A stretch of 64,000 nt of DNA from Methylophilaceae bacterium 11 (lineage in GTDB: Bacteria; Pseudomonadota; Gammaproteobacteria; Burkholderiales; Methylophilaceae), in assembly GCA_000525025.1 (NCBI GenBank), contig JCKJ01000001.1, forward strand, positions 1,488,001 to 1,552,000. Reading direction: 5' to 3'. This document shows, in pieces, positions 27,115 through 36,666 of this stretch; the first letter of the stretch is position 1, and every line of letters starts with the position of its first letter. The notes under the pieces were generated by a model. It was not told the origin of the DNA. It was given only the letters and a program-made list of their open reading frames with translations, and made no database searches. The translations under genes and the position numbers were made by a program.

Positions 27115-28572
27115 TTATTGACGTAATCTACGCCAACTTAATATCACACCAGTGAGGCTGAATATAAATCCAGTGACAGTAAACAAAATCACGAGAATCG
27201 TTTTTAATTGCGGCGTTTGATTGAGCGCTGGAAAGTCCAAGGTGTGAAGGCCAGTATATAGCCAACGATATAATCGTTTTGAGTCGTTTAAAACTTCAAC
27301 GATTTGTGCGTTTCCACTATCAATATGAAACCACGTATTCTCTTTATCGTTACATACAACTCTTAATAATGGTGTACTTGATAATGGTGTACTTGATAAT
27401 GGTGTACTTGCATGATTGCTTGCATAAGCATCATTACTAGCTACAACTGTAGGTAACGCACAACTGCTGCCATCTAATAGTTGAATGTATTCAGATTTGA
27501 ATTGCGTGTATGCAAAATGACTCGCAACACCATGCTGCCCCAATATTTTTTGAGCAGCATGATGAAATGTTGCAATCACATAAGGTTTGCCTGCAAGCTG
27601 AACCCAATCTAGTTGCTTTGCACCTTGCGCGAGCGAGAGGTCAACTGTGTTGAACTGATCCCAATGTATTTCCCCACCTGCCAGCACTTTTCTTTGCGTT
27701 GCGCTCACAACGCTATTCGAGAACAACAGGCCATGGTCCATAGACAACCATCCACTGAATATATAAGTAAGCAGGAAAGCGGAAATGAATATTCCACCCA
27801 TGTGATGTAAGTAGTGCATACCACGATAAGGCGAAATAGACTTTTCATGACGCCACCTTAGCCGCATTAGCCCTAAGTAAATACCTGACAATGCTGCGAC
27901 TAATGCGATGAATGAGACTGTCCAGACTAGCCAGTTCCAAACTGCCCAGTGTTTTCTTAAAAAAGTGGGGTATATCCAATGGATAATGGATCCAACGTAA
28001 TTCCACCCCCTTTCCAGCTTATTCGTATCACGTACCACTTCGCCAGTGACATCTGAAACATACAACTCTGTTTGTTGCTTATTATTCAGTGCAATACGAT
28101 GTAGTGGCCGATATGCATCTAAACCGTTTGACACCGTCCACTGATCCACATCCTCTAAAGATGCATAGGCAATATTTGCATGGTCTATCTCACGTTGTGT
28201 TGCATGCAGATTGGCTATCTCAAGCGCAGTATCCATTGAAAGTGTGCGTAATACTTTGCCAGTGTCCGCATATATTGCAGTGATATGCGCATCATCAGTC
28301 ACAATATACATTGGGCGATTGGCAGACATGATCAACCTTGCCTTTGTAATACGATCAAACTGCGGCAACGCATGTGTAGCATCGTATAAAGATAACTTAA
28401 CACTTTGTATATCAATGGGTACTAGCCCAGTATATTTCTCCTCAGCGTTGAGTTCTGGAAAATGTACAAAGTGCAACACCAACCCTGTGACGAACCAAAG
28501 CATGAATAATAGGCAGGCTACAATACCAAGCCAACGATGCCACAGGATGAGATAGCGTAAAACGAATTTCAT
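27115..28572 (-). CDS. PepSY-associated inner-membrane protein
   Basis: 485 residues. Begins LWHRWLGIVACLLFMLWFVTGLVLHF (first helix with His), a PepSY-type periplasmic part, a helix pair near WLVWTVSFIALVAALSGIYLGLMRLRW and MHYLHHMGGIFISAFLLTYIFSGWLS with several His, and a final helix. Such proteins often sit next to TonB siderophore receptors and may reduce the ferric siderophore. It is 14 bp after the TonB receptor gene. A 15-bp unit repeated about three times (27367-27410) inserts a STPLS-rich linker between residues 385 and 405. Confidence 0.88.
   Translation of the reverse strand: MKFVLRYLILWHRWLGIVACLLFMLWFVTGLVLHFVHFPELNAEEKYTGLVPIDIQSVKLSLYDATHALPQFDRITKARLIMSANRPMYIVTDDAHITAIYADTGKVLRTLSMDTALEIANLHATQREIDHANIAYASLEDVDQWTVSNGLDAYRPLHRIALNNKQQTELYVSDVTGEVVRDTNKLERGWNYVGSIIHWIYPTFLRKHWAVWNWLVWTVSFIALVAALSGIYLGLMRLRWRHEKSISPYRGMHYLHHMGGIFISAFLLTYIFSGWLSMDHGLLFSNSVVSATQRKVLAGGEIHWDQFNTVDLSLAQGAKQLDWVQLAGKPYVIATFHHAAQKILGQHGVASHFAYTQFKSEYIQLLDGSSCALPTVVASNDAYASNHASTPLSSTPLSSTPLLRVVCNDKENTWFHIDSGNAQIVEVLNDSKRLYRWLYTGLHTLDFPALNQTPQLKTILVILFTVTGFIFSLTGVILSWRRLRQ
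27367..27410 (-). repeat. 15-bp tandem repeat inside the PepSY gene
   Basis: AATGGTGTACTTGAT is repeated almost perfectly 2.9 times, in frame, encoding S-T-P-L-S units (TPLSSTPLSSTPL). In-frame length keeps the protein intact whatever the copy number. Confidence 0.9.
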
Positions 28573-28586
28573 TGTGAGTAGACTGC

Positions 28587-30692
28587 TTAATATTTCAATT
28601 CGGCAGTAACCTCAACCCGACGTGATTCACCCAATATAAACTGCTCAACATCGTATGAAACAGGCGCATATACTTTATCTGTTAAATTACGCAAACTGGC
28701 TCTGAGCGTCGTTTTAGGGTTCACAGCCCAAGCCAAACTTGCATCGTAAATGGTATAGCCAGGCATCACGGATGTATTTGCATTATCTGCAAAACGTTTG
28801 CCTACTAGCCTTGCACCGATTCCGGCTTCCCAAGCTGGTTGCTGGTAATACACCCAAAGATTGGCAGTTTTTTCTGGCACATCAATCGGTGTGTTGCCTG
28901 CGCGATTCACCCCACCACCCTCAATCAGCTTGTCATACCGTGCATCTAATAACGCTAGGTTGAAATCAGTACGCCAATGATCCGCTGGCAAAATACTGGC
29001 TGCAAACTCAACACCGCGTGACGATTGTTTCCCACCTTGAACACGCAATATCGGGTTGTTAGGATCACGTGTGATGATGTCGTCTTTGACAATGTGATAT
29101 AGCGCAAACGTTAACTCACCCTTGCCGCCATCCAATAGATGTTTAATACCAACTTCTGCTTGTTGTGCTGAGGTTAACTTAAATGCACCGTTACTAGGGC
29201 GAATGGTGACAATAGATGACACAGGATCAGAGCCGCGGCTAAATTGTCCATATAGTGAAGATGATTTTGTAGGCTGAAATACCGTACCGATACGATAGGA
29301 GAATGGCGCATAATCGGCATCCAGATTGGCACGGCCAAGCTTACTTTCATGCTCAACGTCAATCCAATCCTGTCTCAACCCAGTGACCACTTTGAGCTGC
29401 TCTGTGATATCAAAAGCATTTTCAGCAAATAAGGCCTGTTGATTGGTCTTGGAAACAAAGTCTTTGACTGTTGGGTCAATCGTCAGGAAATTACCACGTG
29501 GAAAATTTTTGATTGGTACATTGGTAGCCGGGTCATTACCATCATAAAAATTGTCGTAGTAGCTAAAGTCAACATGTGCAATTTCATAGCCTAGCGCCCA
29601 ACGGTTTTGGTGTCCCCAAAGGGTATCGCTCGATGCCAACTCTAAGCGGTCGCCGATTTGCTTTTGCTTATGTTTAATCTCTGTATAACCAAATCGATCA
29701 ACAGTGTTGCTTGCATCATCAATCGCAAAATACTCTACATTTCGCCAGTGTCTATCTGCGTTAGACCAATAGCTGATATTGCTTAATTTGGTTGTATCGC
29801 TAATGTCCCACTCAACCTTGGCGCGCAGTCTTGAGTCTTCAAAATGTTGCTTGTTATCACTGATATTGTAGTTCTGGCGACGCAGAGACTCGTCAATGCG
29901 GCCATCTCTGAGCGGAATGCCTGTGTAACGTGTTGGATTTTCATTGGCGATATCTGCCGTTAGGTTAATGCGCAAGTTATCGTTGATGTTAAATAAGAAG
30001 CCTGTCATGAGCTTTGCGCTGTCAAAGTCACCATGGTTGACATAGCCGCTACCGCCTGTAAACGAAGCATCTGCCCTGAATGCACCCGCTTCACCCAACG
30101 CACCACTTCCACCAACGCCTGCACGATAGACACCTAACGTACCTGCACCCACCAATGCCTCAAACTGACTTTCGCGGCTTGGTGCTTTGCGAATGCTATT
30201 GATGATGCCACCTACCGTGCCATCTCCAAATAGCACCGAAGCCGGGCCACGCAGAATATCAAATTTTTGGTAACCCCATGTGTCCGATGGATACGTTAAG
30301 GTGCTTGCAGCAGTCTGCAAGCGTACGCCATCCTCAGCTTGCCCAACAGAGTTATTTCCCGTAAATCCACGTGCAGAAAACGTGACGCCAGACCCTAAGT
30401 TGCTAATATCAGTAATACCTGTTGAGCGCGAAACCGCCTCGCGCACATTATTGTCACCTCTAGCGCGTATAGTAGAAATGTCGATAGACTCTACGCTGGC
30501 TGGTGTTTCTAATGCGGTTAACCCCAACCGGCTTCCAGTCGTGTTTGTATCGGTCAATTTAAGCCCGCTATTCACACCACTCTTTCCTGTGACCACCACT
30601 GACTCTAGCAGGGCTTCCTCTTCTCCATACACATTGGTGTAATTAAGCGCTAACGCAATGGCTGACAACTGTAACAAATGATACTTATTCAT
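28587..30692 (-). CDS. TonB-dependent siderophore receptor
   Basis: 701 residues. Signal peptide to about residue 23, then the plug (about 28-170: LETPASVESIDISTIRARG, FDILRGPASVLFGDGTVGGIIN) and a beta barrel ending in an aromatic residue (VTAELKY). The plug matches the siderophore class (FhuE/FpvA-type). It is the first gene of a two-gene unit with the PepSY protein. A sigma-54-like element lies at 30853-30867, 160 bp before the start, and a leader dyad at 30820-30838. Ligand unknown. Confidence 0.92.
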   Translation of the reverse strand: MNKYHLLQLSAIALALNYTNVYGEEEALLESVVVTGKSGVNSGLKLTDTNTTGSRLGLTALETPASVESIDISTIRARGDNNVREAVSRSTGITDISNLGSGVTFSARGFTGNNSVGQAEDGVRLQTAASTLTYPSDTWGYQKFDILRGPASVLFGDGTVGGIINSIRKAPSRESQFEALVGAGTLGVYRAGVGGSGALGEAGAFRADASFTGGSGYVNHGDFDSAKLMTGFLFNINDNLRINLTADIANENPTRYTGIPLRDGRIDESLRRQNYNISDNKQHFEDSRLRAKVEWDISDTTKLSNISYWSNADRHWRNVEYFAIDDASNTVDRFGYTEIKHKQKQIGDRLELASSDTLWGHQNRWALGYEIAHVDFSYYDNFYDGNDPATNVPIKNFPRGNFLTIDPTVKDFVSKTNQQALFAENAFDITEQLKVVTGLRQDWIDVEHESKLGRANLDADYAPFSYRIGTVFQPTKSSSLYGQFSRGSDPVSSIVTIRPSNGAFKLTSAQQAEVGIKHLLDGGKGELTFALYHIVKDDIITRDPNNPILRVQGGKQSSRGVEFAASILPADHWRTDFNLALLDARYDKLIEGGGVNRAGNTPIDVPEKTANLWVYYQQPAWEAGIGARLVGKRFADNANTSVMPGYTIYDASLAWAVNPKTTLRASLRNLTDKVYAPVSYDVEQFILGESRRVEVTAELKY

Positions 30693-30819
30693 AACTCCCC
30701 TTCATTTAATCTGGCAATATTTTTTTCAATCAGCATGGCTAGCATGTTGAAATGCTGATCATCACATTCGGAATCTATATTCAGTGATTTGGCACCGCCT
30801 CTATTAGCACTTGATGTGC

Positions 30820-30838
30820 GATAGGTGGGTACCCTATA
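30820..30838 (-). promoter_or_regulatory. 19-bp leader dyad, copy 1
   Basis: GATAGGTGGGTACCCTATA: arms ATAGG-N7-CCTAT with GGGTACCC inside. Identical to 41788-41806, and in both cases 15 bp from the -12 GC, so at about +4 of the predicted transcript. Could be an operator or RNA hairpin. Confidence 0.65.
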
Positions 30839-30852
30839 AGGGGTAGGTATTG

Positions 30853-30867
30853 GCAGGAAGTGTGCCA
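30853..30867 (-). promoter_or_regulatory. candidate sigma-54 promoter, TonB siderophore receptor
   Basis: Minus strand TGGCACACTTCCTGC, with GG-N10-GC spacing and TGGCAC at -24. The leader to the ATG is about 150 bp. Confidence 0.55.
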
Positions 30868-31307
30868 ACTAAAAAGATATTGAATATCAATGGGTTGAAA
30901 ATATCGACACGCGTTGTTGCTTAAATAACAGCAGAGATTTGAAACAACTGTTTCTATGGAAACATGATAGAGGATGACTGTCTGGGTCATCCATCACCAG
31001 CAATAAATCTGGGAGACTAGCTGATCATGCCAATGTTTAGCCTAATGACTGCTTTATATCATTTTAAGCATATAGATATGACTATTAATTATTTTTAATT
31101 ATGAGATGAGTTTGCTAATGTGCAGTCATCTAAATTCCGGCCTACTGATGCGCGTACTCAATACGAGGTATTTGGGTACTAGGTATTGGGCAATTGGCAG
31201 CCATTGATTTGAAGTCTGACTAGCGCTAGACTTCAACGGCCCTTAACTGGCTTGATACACTAAAGTTAAAGCACTCTTTTACTATTACATAACAGAACCA
31301 ATCAACG

Positions 31308-32108
31308 ATGAAAAAAACCTATATTGCAGTACTCTTTTTAACTACTTTTTCTTTATATGGTTACGCGGCAGATATAGCGTCAGTCAACGGAAAACCGATT
31401 AAACAATCTCTGGTGGATTATCTTGTCAAAGATGTCAAAGACTCAGGCAACATAGTAGATGATAATGTACGGGCAACTATCGTTGATAAACTGATTACGA
31501 ATGAGTTACTCAACCAAGAGGCCTTAAAAGCTGGTGTAGAAAAGCGACCCGATTTTTTAGCAAAAGAAGAATTGGCTTTATATGACTTGCGCATAGAGGC
31601 TTATATTGCAGACTATATCAAGAAAAATCCGATTGATGATAAAGCGTTGCAGGCTGAATATGAGCGTCAAAAAACCATATTTAAGGGTAAGGATTACAAA
31701 GCCCGGCACATTTTAGTAAAAACTGAAAATGAAGCCAAAGACATCATTAAGCAGCTCGCCAAAGGCAGCGATTTCGGTGGCATTGCCAAAGAGAAATCTA
31801 TTGATACGGGTAGTGCCGAGAATGGTGGCGATTTAGGCTGGTTTCAGCCGGAAACTATGGTGAAGCCATTTAGCGATGCAGTGGCAAAACTAGACAAAGG
31901 CGCCTACACAACAACGCCAATACAAACAGATTTTGGATGGCACGTGATTAAGCTTGATGACACCAGAACTGTGCAACCAGTGTCGTTTGAATTAGCAAAA
32001 GGTGAGATAAGAAAGCTTTTGGTCAGAGAGCAGTTAATCAAGTTAGTCAGTGACTTAAAAGCCAAGGCCACCATTGTGAATAACAGCAGTGTGAAAGCTG
32101 AGAAGTAA
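31308..32108 (+). CDS. periplasmic peptidyl-prolyl isomerase, parvulin/PpiC type
   Basis: 266 residues with a signal peptide (FLTTFSLYGYAA, cut near residue 21). An N-terminal SurA-like chaperone part (22-115) is followed by a parvulin domain: KARHILVKTENEAKDI, GSDFGGIAKEKSIDTGSAENGGDLGWF and FGWHVIKLDD. It assists folding of exported and outer-membrane proteins, which suits a locus rich in TonB receptors. First of four plus-strand genes (ppiC-like, methyltransferase, VOC, sulfhydrylase), 46 bp before the next. Confidence 0.93.
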   Translation: MKKTYIAVLFLTTFSLYGYAADIASVNGKPIKQSLVDYLVKDVKDSGNIVDDNVRATIVDKLITNELLNQEALKAGVEKRPDFLAKEELALYDLRIEAYIADYIKKNPIDDKALQAEYERQKTIFKGKDYKARHILVKTENEAKDIIKQLAKGSDFGGIAKEKSIDTGSAENGGDLGWFQPETMVKPFSDAVAKLDKGAYTTTPIQTDFGWHVIKLDDTRTVQPVSFELAKGEIRKLLVREQLIKLVSDLKAKATIVNNSSVKAEK

Positions 32109-32154
32109 GATTACATCGTACATTTAATCAATTCAGAAGGCGCATTTATCCATC

Positions 32155-33051
32155 ATGTCTATCGTCAACAGCAGCCCCACACATGCTAAGTCTCATATTG
32201 CATTGACGACATTGCTTTTGCTTTGTTTAAGCGCTTGCAAGAGTGTTGCTCCATCAACAACGGCAATCTCGCCAGCTAACACCACATTGAGTAAAGCACG
32301 TATTGCACAGATTATTGCCAGCCCTGACCGCAGTGCAGCAGATAAAGCCAACGATGTGCGAAGAGAACCGGCGCTAACGCTTGCGTTTATTGGCGTTAGG
32401 CCTGGTGCAATTGCTTTAGATTTGAGTGCTGGTGGTGGTTACACTACCGAACTATTAGCGCGCGCAGTTGGATCAACTGGGCGTGTTTATGGACAAAGTG
32501 CGCCTAAAAACCTGAGCAATCAACAAAAGAATGGTGTGGCGCCAGAAGGCAATGCAACGCCTGCAATTACCCGCAATACTGAACGCGCAGCCCCTCAACC
32601 ACGACGCTCCTCTCCAGAAGCATTGGCGGAACGTGCTAAAAATCCAACTGTCAGCAATATTATTCCGGTTGTAAGAAGCTTTGAGGACCCTGTGCCTGAC
32701 GAGGTGAAACAAAATGGCTTGGATATTGTGACGCTCATGTTTAACTATCACGATATTGGGAACACCAATGTCAATCGAACAACTATGAACCGGGCAGTGT
32801 TTTCTGCACTTAAACCTGGCGGCATCTATGTGATTGCTGACCATTCAGGTCTGCCTGGTACTGGCATTTCTCAATCGGGTACGCTACACCGCATCGAAGA
32901 GCATTTTCTTCGTGAAGAAGTTGAGTCTGTGGGCTTTCAATTTGTGGCGCAAGGGAATTTTTTACGCAACCCTGCTGACCCGCGCGATAAAAATACACCT
33001 GAGCCACCGCAGCCAAAAGATGAGTTTTTTCTGAAGTTTGTCAAACCGTAA
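32155..33051 (+). CDS. predicted SAM-dependent methyltransferase, lipoprotein-like
   Basis: 298 residues. A hydrophobic leader ending LLLCLSACKS has a lipobox (C28 region). The Rossmann core shows AIALDLSAGGGYTTELLARAVGSTGRVYG (split here) corresponding to motif I, later DIVTLMFNYHDIGN and LKPGGIYVIADHSG. It belongs to the group of predicted exported methyltransferases (COG4798 type) whose substrate is unknown, and a methyltransferase in the periplasm is itself odd because SAM is cytoplasmic. It may instead be a repurposed fold. Confidence 0.8.
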   Translation: MSIVNSSPTHAKSHIALTTLLLLCLSACKSVAPSTTAISPANTTLSKARIAQIIASPDRSAADKANDVRREPALTLAFIGVRPGAIALDLSAGGGYTTELLARAVGSTGRVYGQSAPKNLSNQQKNGVAPEGNATPAITRNTERAAPQPRRSSPEALAERAKNPTVSNIIPVVRSFEDPVPDEVKQNGLDIVTLMFNYHDIGNTNVNRTTMNRAVFSALKPGGIYVIADHSGLPGTGISQSGTLHRIEEHFLREEVESVGFQFVAQGNFLRNPADPRDKNTPEPPQPKDEFFLKFVKP

Positions 33052-33142
33052 GTGATTCGCTGTTCATTACCAATCATTTGGCAATAGGGTTTCTCAAAAA
33101 CCAAAATAGCAATCATTATGTACCGGGAGTGTTGTTTGCCAG

Positions 33143-33496
33143 ATGTTTAAAAAATACGATTCAACCGTTTACTTTGTAGAGGACATACATAGCGCTGCTA
33201 AATGGTATTCCGATATCGTGGGAGTCGCAGTGAAGTACGAAAATGAAATGTATGCATATATTGAGAAAGGCGATCTAAAAATTGGTTTTCACCCCGAAGA
33301 CAAAAAGTCTTCCCATGGTGTGGCCGGCCAAACAACATATTGGCGTGTTGATTTTCTGAGAGATTCAATCGAGCTTCTTAAAAACAAAGGTGCTGTCCTC
33401 TACAGGGGGCCCCTTTGCACATCGCTAAATGAACATGTATGCATTCTAATTGACCCATTTGGTAATTCTCTAGGTTTAATCAGTGAAAATGCATAA
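33143..33496 (+). CDS. VOC (glyoxalase/bleomycin resistance) superfamily protein
   Basis: 117 residues, one VOC module: STVYFVEDIHSAAKWYSDIVGV at the start, then KIGFHP, TYWRVDF, and ILIDPFGNSLGLI at the end, the canonical metal-binding positions being H-rich or E-rich in this fold. Substrate unknown. Weak ribosome site. It lies 91 bp after the methyltransferase gene. Confidence 0.85.
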   Translation: MFKKYDSTVYFVEDIHSAAKWYSDIVGVAVKYENEMYAYIEKGDLKIGFHPEDKKSSHGVAGQTTYWRVDFLRDSIELLKNKGAVLYRGPLCTSLNEHVCILIDPFGNSLGLISENA

Positions 33497-33566
33497 CCAA
33501 GTATTGCAGTGGTCCCGCACACTGAACTTGGCCTAAACAGCAATAATTATTGAGGAGGAATACATC

Positions 33567-34838
33567 ATGAAATTGGAAACATTAGCAATACATGCTGGTT
33601 ACAGCCCAGACCCTAGTACCAAAGCAGTTGCGGTACCCATTTATCAGACCACTTCTTACGCTTTTGACAGCACGCAGCATGGCGCAGATCTATTTGACCT
33701 AAAAGTTCAGGGTAACATTTACACGCGCATCATGAACCCGACTACTGCTGTGTTGGAGCAGCGTTTGGCAGAACTGGAAGGCGGCATTGGGGCTTTAGTG
33801 GTCGCTTCTGGCATGGCCGCCATCAGTTATGCTATTCAAACGATTGCAGAGGCTGGCGACAATATCGTCTCTGTATCTACGCTCTATGGCGGCACTTATA
33901 ATCTTTTTGCACACACATTACCCAAGCAAGGCATTGAAGTGCGTTTTTTTGATTATCGCAATCCTGAAGAATTGGAAAAGCTGATTGATAACAAAACCAA
34001 ACTGGTATTTGCTGAATCTATTGGTAACCCGTTAGGCAATATTGTCGATATCAAAGCAATCAGCGATATTGCACATCGTCATGGCGTGCCTGTTGTAGTG
34101 GATAACACGGTGGCTACGCCTATTCTGCACCGCCCTTTTGAACATGGCGTCGATATCGTCGTGCACTCGCTCACTAAATATATTGGTGGTCATGGAAACT
34201 CCATCGGTGGCGCTATTGTGGATAGTGGCAAATTTCCATGGGGCGACTATAAACAACGTTTTCCAGTATTAAACTCGCCAGATCCAAGTTATCACGGCGT
34301 GAATTATGTTGAAGCACTTGGGCCTGCCGCTTACATTGCGCGTGCGCGTGTTGTACCGCTGCGTAACACAGGTGCAGCCATTAGCCCATTTAATGCCTTC
34401 TTGTTACTGCAAGGACTAGAGACGCTAGCCTTACGTATTGAAAGACACAGCGACAATGCATTGAAAGTAGCGCAATACCTACAACAGCACTCCAAAGTCA
34501 CTTGGGTCAAATATGCAGGCTTAGTGGATCACCCAGAGCATCCGCTAGTCCATCGGTATTTAAGCGGCAAAGCATCTGGGATATTATCGTTTGGTGTAAA
34601 AGGCGGCAAAGTAGGCGGTACAAAGTTTATTGATGCGCTCAAGCTCATTACACGCTTGGTGAATATAGGGGATGCCAAAAGCTTAGCATGCCACCCTGCC
34701 ACAACTACACACCGCCAACTCAATGCGGAAGAGTTGAAAAAAGCCGGCGTCAGTGAGGACATGGTGAGGATATCTGTTGGCATTGAGCATATTGACGATA
34801 TCATTGCTGATTTAGCGCAGGCGTTAGCAACAGCATAG
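33567..34838 (+). CDS. metY: O-acetylhomoserine sulfhydrylase
   Basis: 423 residues, PLP-dependent Cys/Met-metabolism family. It makes homocysteine from O-acetylhomoserine and sulfide. Opening [22 protein letters not shown]-like (seen [17 protein letters not shown]), the PLP lysine in [18 protein letters not shown], and [12 protein letters not shown] and [15 protein letters not shown] near the end. GAGGAGG ribosome site before the ATG. Closed by the terminator at 34867. Confidence 0.94.
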   Translation: MKLETLAIHAGYSPDPSTKAVAVPIYQTTSYAFDSTQHGADLFDLKVQGNIYTRIMNPTTAVLEQRLAELEGGIGALVVASGMAAISYAIQTIAEAGDNIVSVSTLYGGTYNLFAHTLPKQGIEVRFFDYRNPEELEKLIDNKTKLVFAESIGNPLGNIVDIKAISDIAHRHGVPVVVDNTVATPILHRPFEHGVDIVVHSLTKYIGGHGNSIGGAIVDSGKFPWGDYKQRFPVLNSPDPSYHGVNYVEALGPAAYIARARVVPLRNTGAAISPFNAFLLLQGLETLALRIERHSDNALKVAQYLQQHSKVTWVKYAGLVDHPEHPLVHRYLSGKASGILSFGVKGGKVGGTKFIDALKLITRLVNIGDAKSLACHPATTTHRQLNAEELKKAGVSEDMVRISVGIEHIDDIIADLAQALATA

Positions 34839-34866
34839 CGCTACACTTCACCTAGATATGACGTAT

Positions 34867-34900
34867 AAAAAAGCCACACTTTACTAGGTGTGGCTTTTTT
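34867..34900 (+). terminator. bidirectional terminator
   Basis: AAAAAAGCCACAC / GTGTGGCTTTTTT, a 13-bp stem with an 8-base loop. It serves metY and the convergent cytochrome operon. Confidence 0.93.
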
Positions 34901-35525
34901 AGCTTTGTGAAAGATTACGAAGCTTTGCATAGGTGGGATTGATATTTTTACTTCCTAATGATTTCCAAGCCAATGGTTTTGTATCGTTAGGATACCAATA
35001 GGTTGAGTGGCACTGCTCACAAGCATGTTCAATTTTCTCCCCTGCTTTTAGCAATGCATCTGGATTTTTCTCCTCTATTGCGGCCAAGGCTAGTTTCGCT
35101 GCGTTTTGCAACCCTATGGCTTTTTCGGAGAAGTCTTTCTGGTTACGTTGTATGGCCTTTTCTATCTCTTTTGGATCTAGCTCCACAGGATGAATAGAAG
35201 TGCTGGCTCCGGCGACTGCCACTGTGCGGTTAGGTATTTGCAATAGATTCCCCGCCTCTATTAATACAATCGCATGATTTCTTAACGTCTGCCACTCAGC
35301 ATCCGTAGTGGGCACTTTTTCTATCACACCCTCTTTGGTTGCTATAGTTGAAACTGAATTCCAAATCGGATCAACGTTCGGATCGATCACAGAAAGCATG
35401 ATCTCTTGCAATGTTGCAAATGGTTTAATGCCTGCTGCTTCTTGCGCTTGATGATTAGTCTCACTGCAAGCAGTGAGCACACCAACACTTAACCACGCCA
35501 AAAAAAATACGATACTTCTTATCAT
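34899..35525 (-). CDS. lipoprotein cytochrome c with one heme
   Basis: 208 residues. A lipobox at SVGVLTAC (C20) anchors it to a membrane. Helical middle part, one heme motif C169-E-Q-C172-H173 and a following tryptophan/tyrosine-rich YWYPNDTKPLAW, a c556/c'-like arrangement with the heme near the C-terminus. It is the last of three genes with two related small membrane proteins and may hand electrons to or from them. Partner and substrate unknown. Confidence 0.85.
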   Translation of the reverse strand: MIRSIVFFLAWLSVGVLTACSETNHQAQEAAGIKPFATLQEIMLSVIDPNVDPIWNSVSTIATKEGVIEKVPTTDAEWQTLRNHAIVLIEAGNLLQIPNRTVAVAGASTSIHPVELDPKEIEKAIQRNQKDFSEKAIGLQNAAKLALAAIEEKNPDALLKAGEKIEHACEQCHSTYWYPNDTKPLAWKSLGSKNINPTYAKLRNLSQS

Positions 35526-35589
35526 TATTAACCTTTTTAACTTTTATTTAAAAATCACTCATTTAAGAAACGACTAGTTTAAGAAACCA

Positions 35590-36066
35590 CTAATTTAAGA
35601 AACCTATGGCACGACCAGCAAAGGCGACGCCAAACCATAAGGTCAAAGACAACACTGCGGTGATACTCGCCAATATACGATTAGGTGACTCCAAGCTCGT
35701 CACTTTTCGATAAAGTGTGAACTGGATAACCAACGCTAGCCCAAGCAAAATAAATTTGAGCCAAAATGCGGGGTTAGGGTAATAAAGTGAAGCACTGGGC
35801 AGAAAAATAAATAAACCGGATAGCAATAACAGCAGAAAGCCATAAATAACCAGCGGCTTTGCGGCCTTGGCCAACTTAGGGATTGGTTGCTTGCTCAACC
35901 CTAAACCGATTAGCCTTAAATTAACCAACAAAATGGCGGTTAAAATCAGTAGAAAACCAGCAATATGAAACAATTGCGCTAACGCCCCTGCAATAGCATC
36001 TAACTGGCTGATGGATTGGCTTAAACTACTACGTTGTAACTCGTTGAATAATGATTCTGTGCTCAT
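35590..36066 (-). CDS. four-helix membrane protein, paralogue of the next gene
   Basis: 158 residues with four helices: AQLFHIAGFLLILTAILLVNLRLIGLGL, a PLVIYGFLLLLLSGLFIFL helix, a FWLKFILLGLALVIQF helix and a last one. It aligns along its length with the neighbour (H-x2-G..., NLRLIG vs TDLRLIG, PxVIYGFLLLLLSG vs PWVLSGFLITFVTG), and both keep a histidine in helix 1. Both resemble the DUF6644 family. Function unknown; the shared His and the adjacent cytochrome suggest heme binding, which is a guess. Confidence 0.8.
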   Translation of the reverse strand: MSTESLFNELQRSSLSQSISQLDAIAGALAQLFHIAGFLLILTAILLVNLRLIGLGLSKQPIPKLAKAAKPLVIYGFLLLLLSGLFIFLPSASLYYPNPAFWLKFILLGLALVIQFTLYRKVTSLESPNRILASITAVLSLTLWFGVAFAGRAIGFLN

Positions 36067-36084
36067 GGTTTTCTCTTATCAAAA

Positions 36085-36588
36085 TTAATGTTGTGTGGCT
36101 TCTAAATAGGGAATCAAACGACCGCAAATCACTACCGCCGTCCAAGAGGTAAGCGATACCCAACCTGCCAACTTAGCGCCTTTAGGAAACTGGGGCTGTA
36201 CACCCCACACATGGATGGTTCTGCCATATTTGTACTCAAACCAAAGCGCATTCAAACCGGCAAGCACAATCAGTACTAACTTGAGAGGGAATACTGGAAT
36301 CTCCCAAATCCTTGGTCCTTCCGCCCACAGCAATAAAACACCTGTCACAAACGTAATTAAAAATCCGCTTAACACCCATGGCCTTAATTGTTTCAGCACA
36401 TCGGCTACTGGCACTTCTTTTAAAAACCAACCAATCAGGCGTAAATCGGTCACAATGATCAGGCCAACCGACAGTGCAAGACCAATCAGATGCACACCTT
36501 CTAATAATGGAAACATATAGAGCGATTCTCTAAGCGCGGTTCCAAACGCGGAATCATGTAATTCTTGTAAAAATGATACGACTGACAT
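36085..36588 (-). CDS. four-helix membrane protein, DUF6644-like
   Basis: 167 residues, four helices. Helix 1 has MFPLLEGVHLIGLALSVGLI with His, followed by VTDLRLIGWFL; helix 2 is PWVLSGFLITFVTGVLLLW; then PLKLVLIVLAGLNALWFEY and a C-terminal GWVSLTSWTAVVICGRLIPY. First of the operon with its paralogue (18 bp on) and the lipoprotein cytochrome c. A sigma-54-like element sits 79 bp upstream. Function unknown. Confidence 0.82.
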   Translation of the reverse strand: MSVVSFLQELHDSAFGTALRESLYMFPLLEGVHLIGLALSVGLIIVTDLRLIGWFLKEVPVADVLKQLRPWVLSGFLITFVTGVLLLWAEGPRIWEIPVFPLKLVLIVLAGLNALWFEYKYGRTIHVWGVQPQFPKGAKLAGWVSLTSWTAVVICGRLIPYLEATQH

Positions 36589-36666
36589 TCAATTCTCCCT
36601 TAGTAATTCATCAAACACATCGAGTACTTATCTGCACTCAATATAGGTGCCATACCTATCGATATA

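Larger units (their letters stand above)
30693..31307. other. 615-bp intergenic region with regulatory dyads
   Basis: Contains, from left to right, the GATAGGTGGGTACCCTATA dyad (30820-30838), the minus-strand sigma-54-like element (30853-30867), TTGTTGC-N6-AACAG (30914-30931), three alternating GAAACA/TGTTTC half-sites (30941-30964), and an unrelated dyad GAAGTCT-N10-AGACTTC at 31211-31234 in front of the plus-strand ppiC-like gene. No gene recognised; a 69-codon minus-strand frame here covers the promoter and is rejected. Confidence 0.6.

Noticed and set aside
30781-30990. 69-codon minus-strand reading frame upstream of the siderophore receptor
   Set aside because: It runs through the sigma-54-like element and the dyads, has no ribosome site and looks like random coding; the regulatory reading explains the DNA better.
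31211-31234. GAAGTCT-N10-AGACTTC as a terminator or sigma-54 activator site
   Set aside because: No gene ends there, no T-tract follows and there is no similarity to the other dyads; left only as a note in the intergenic entry.
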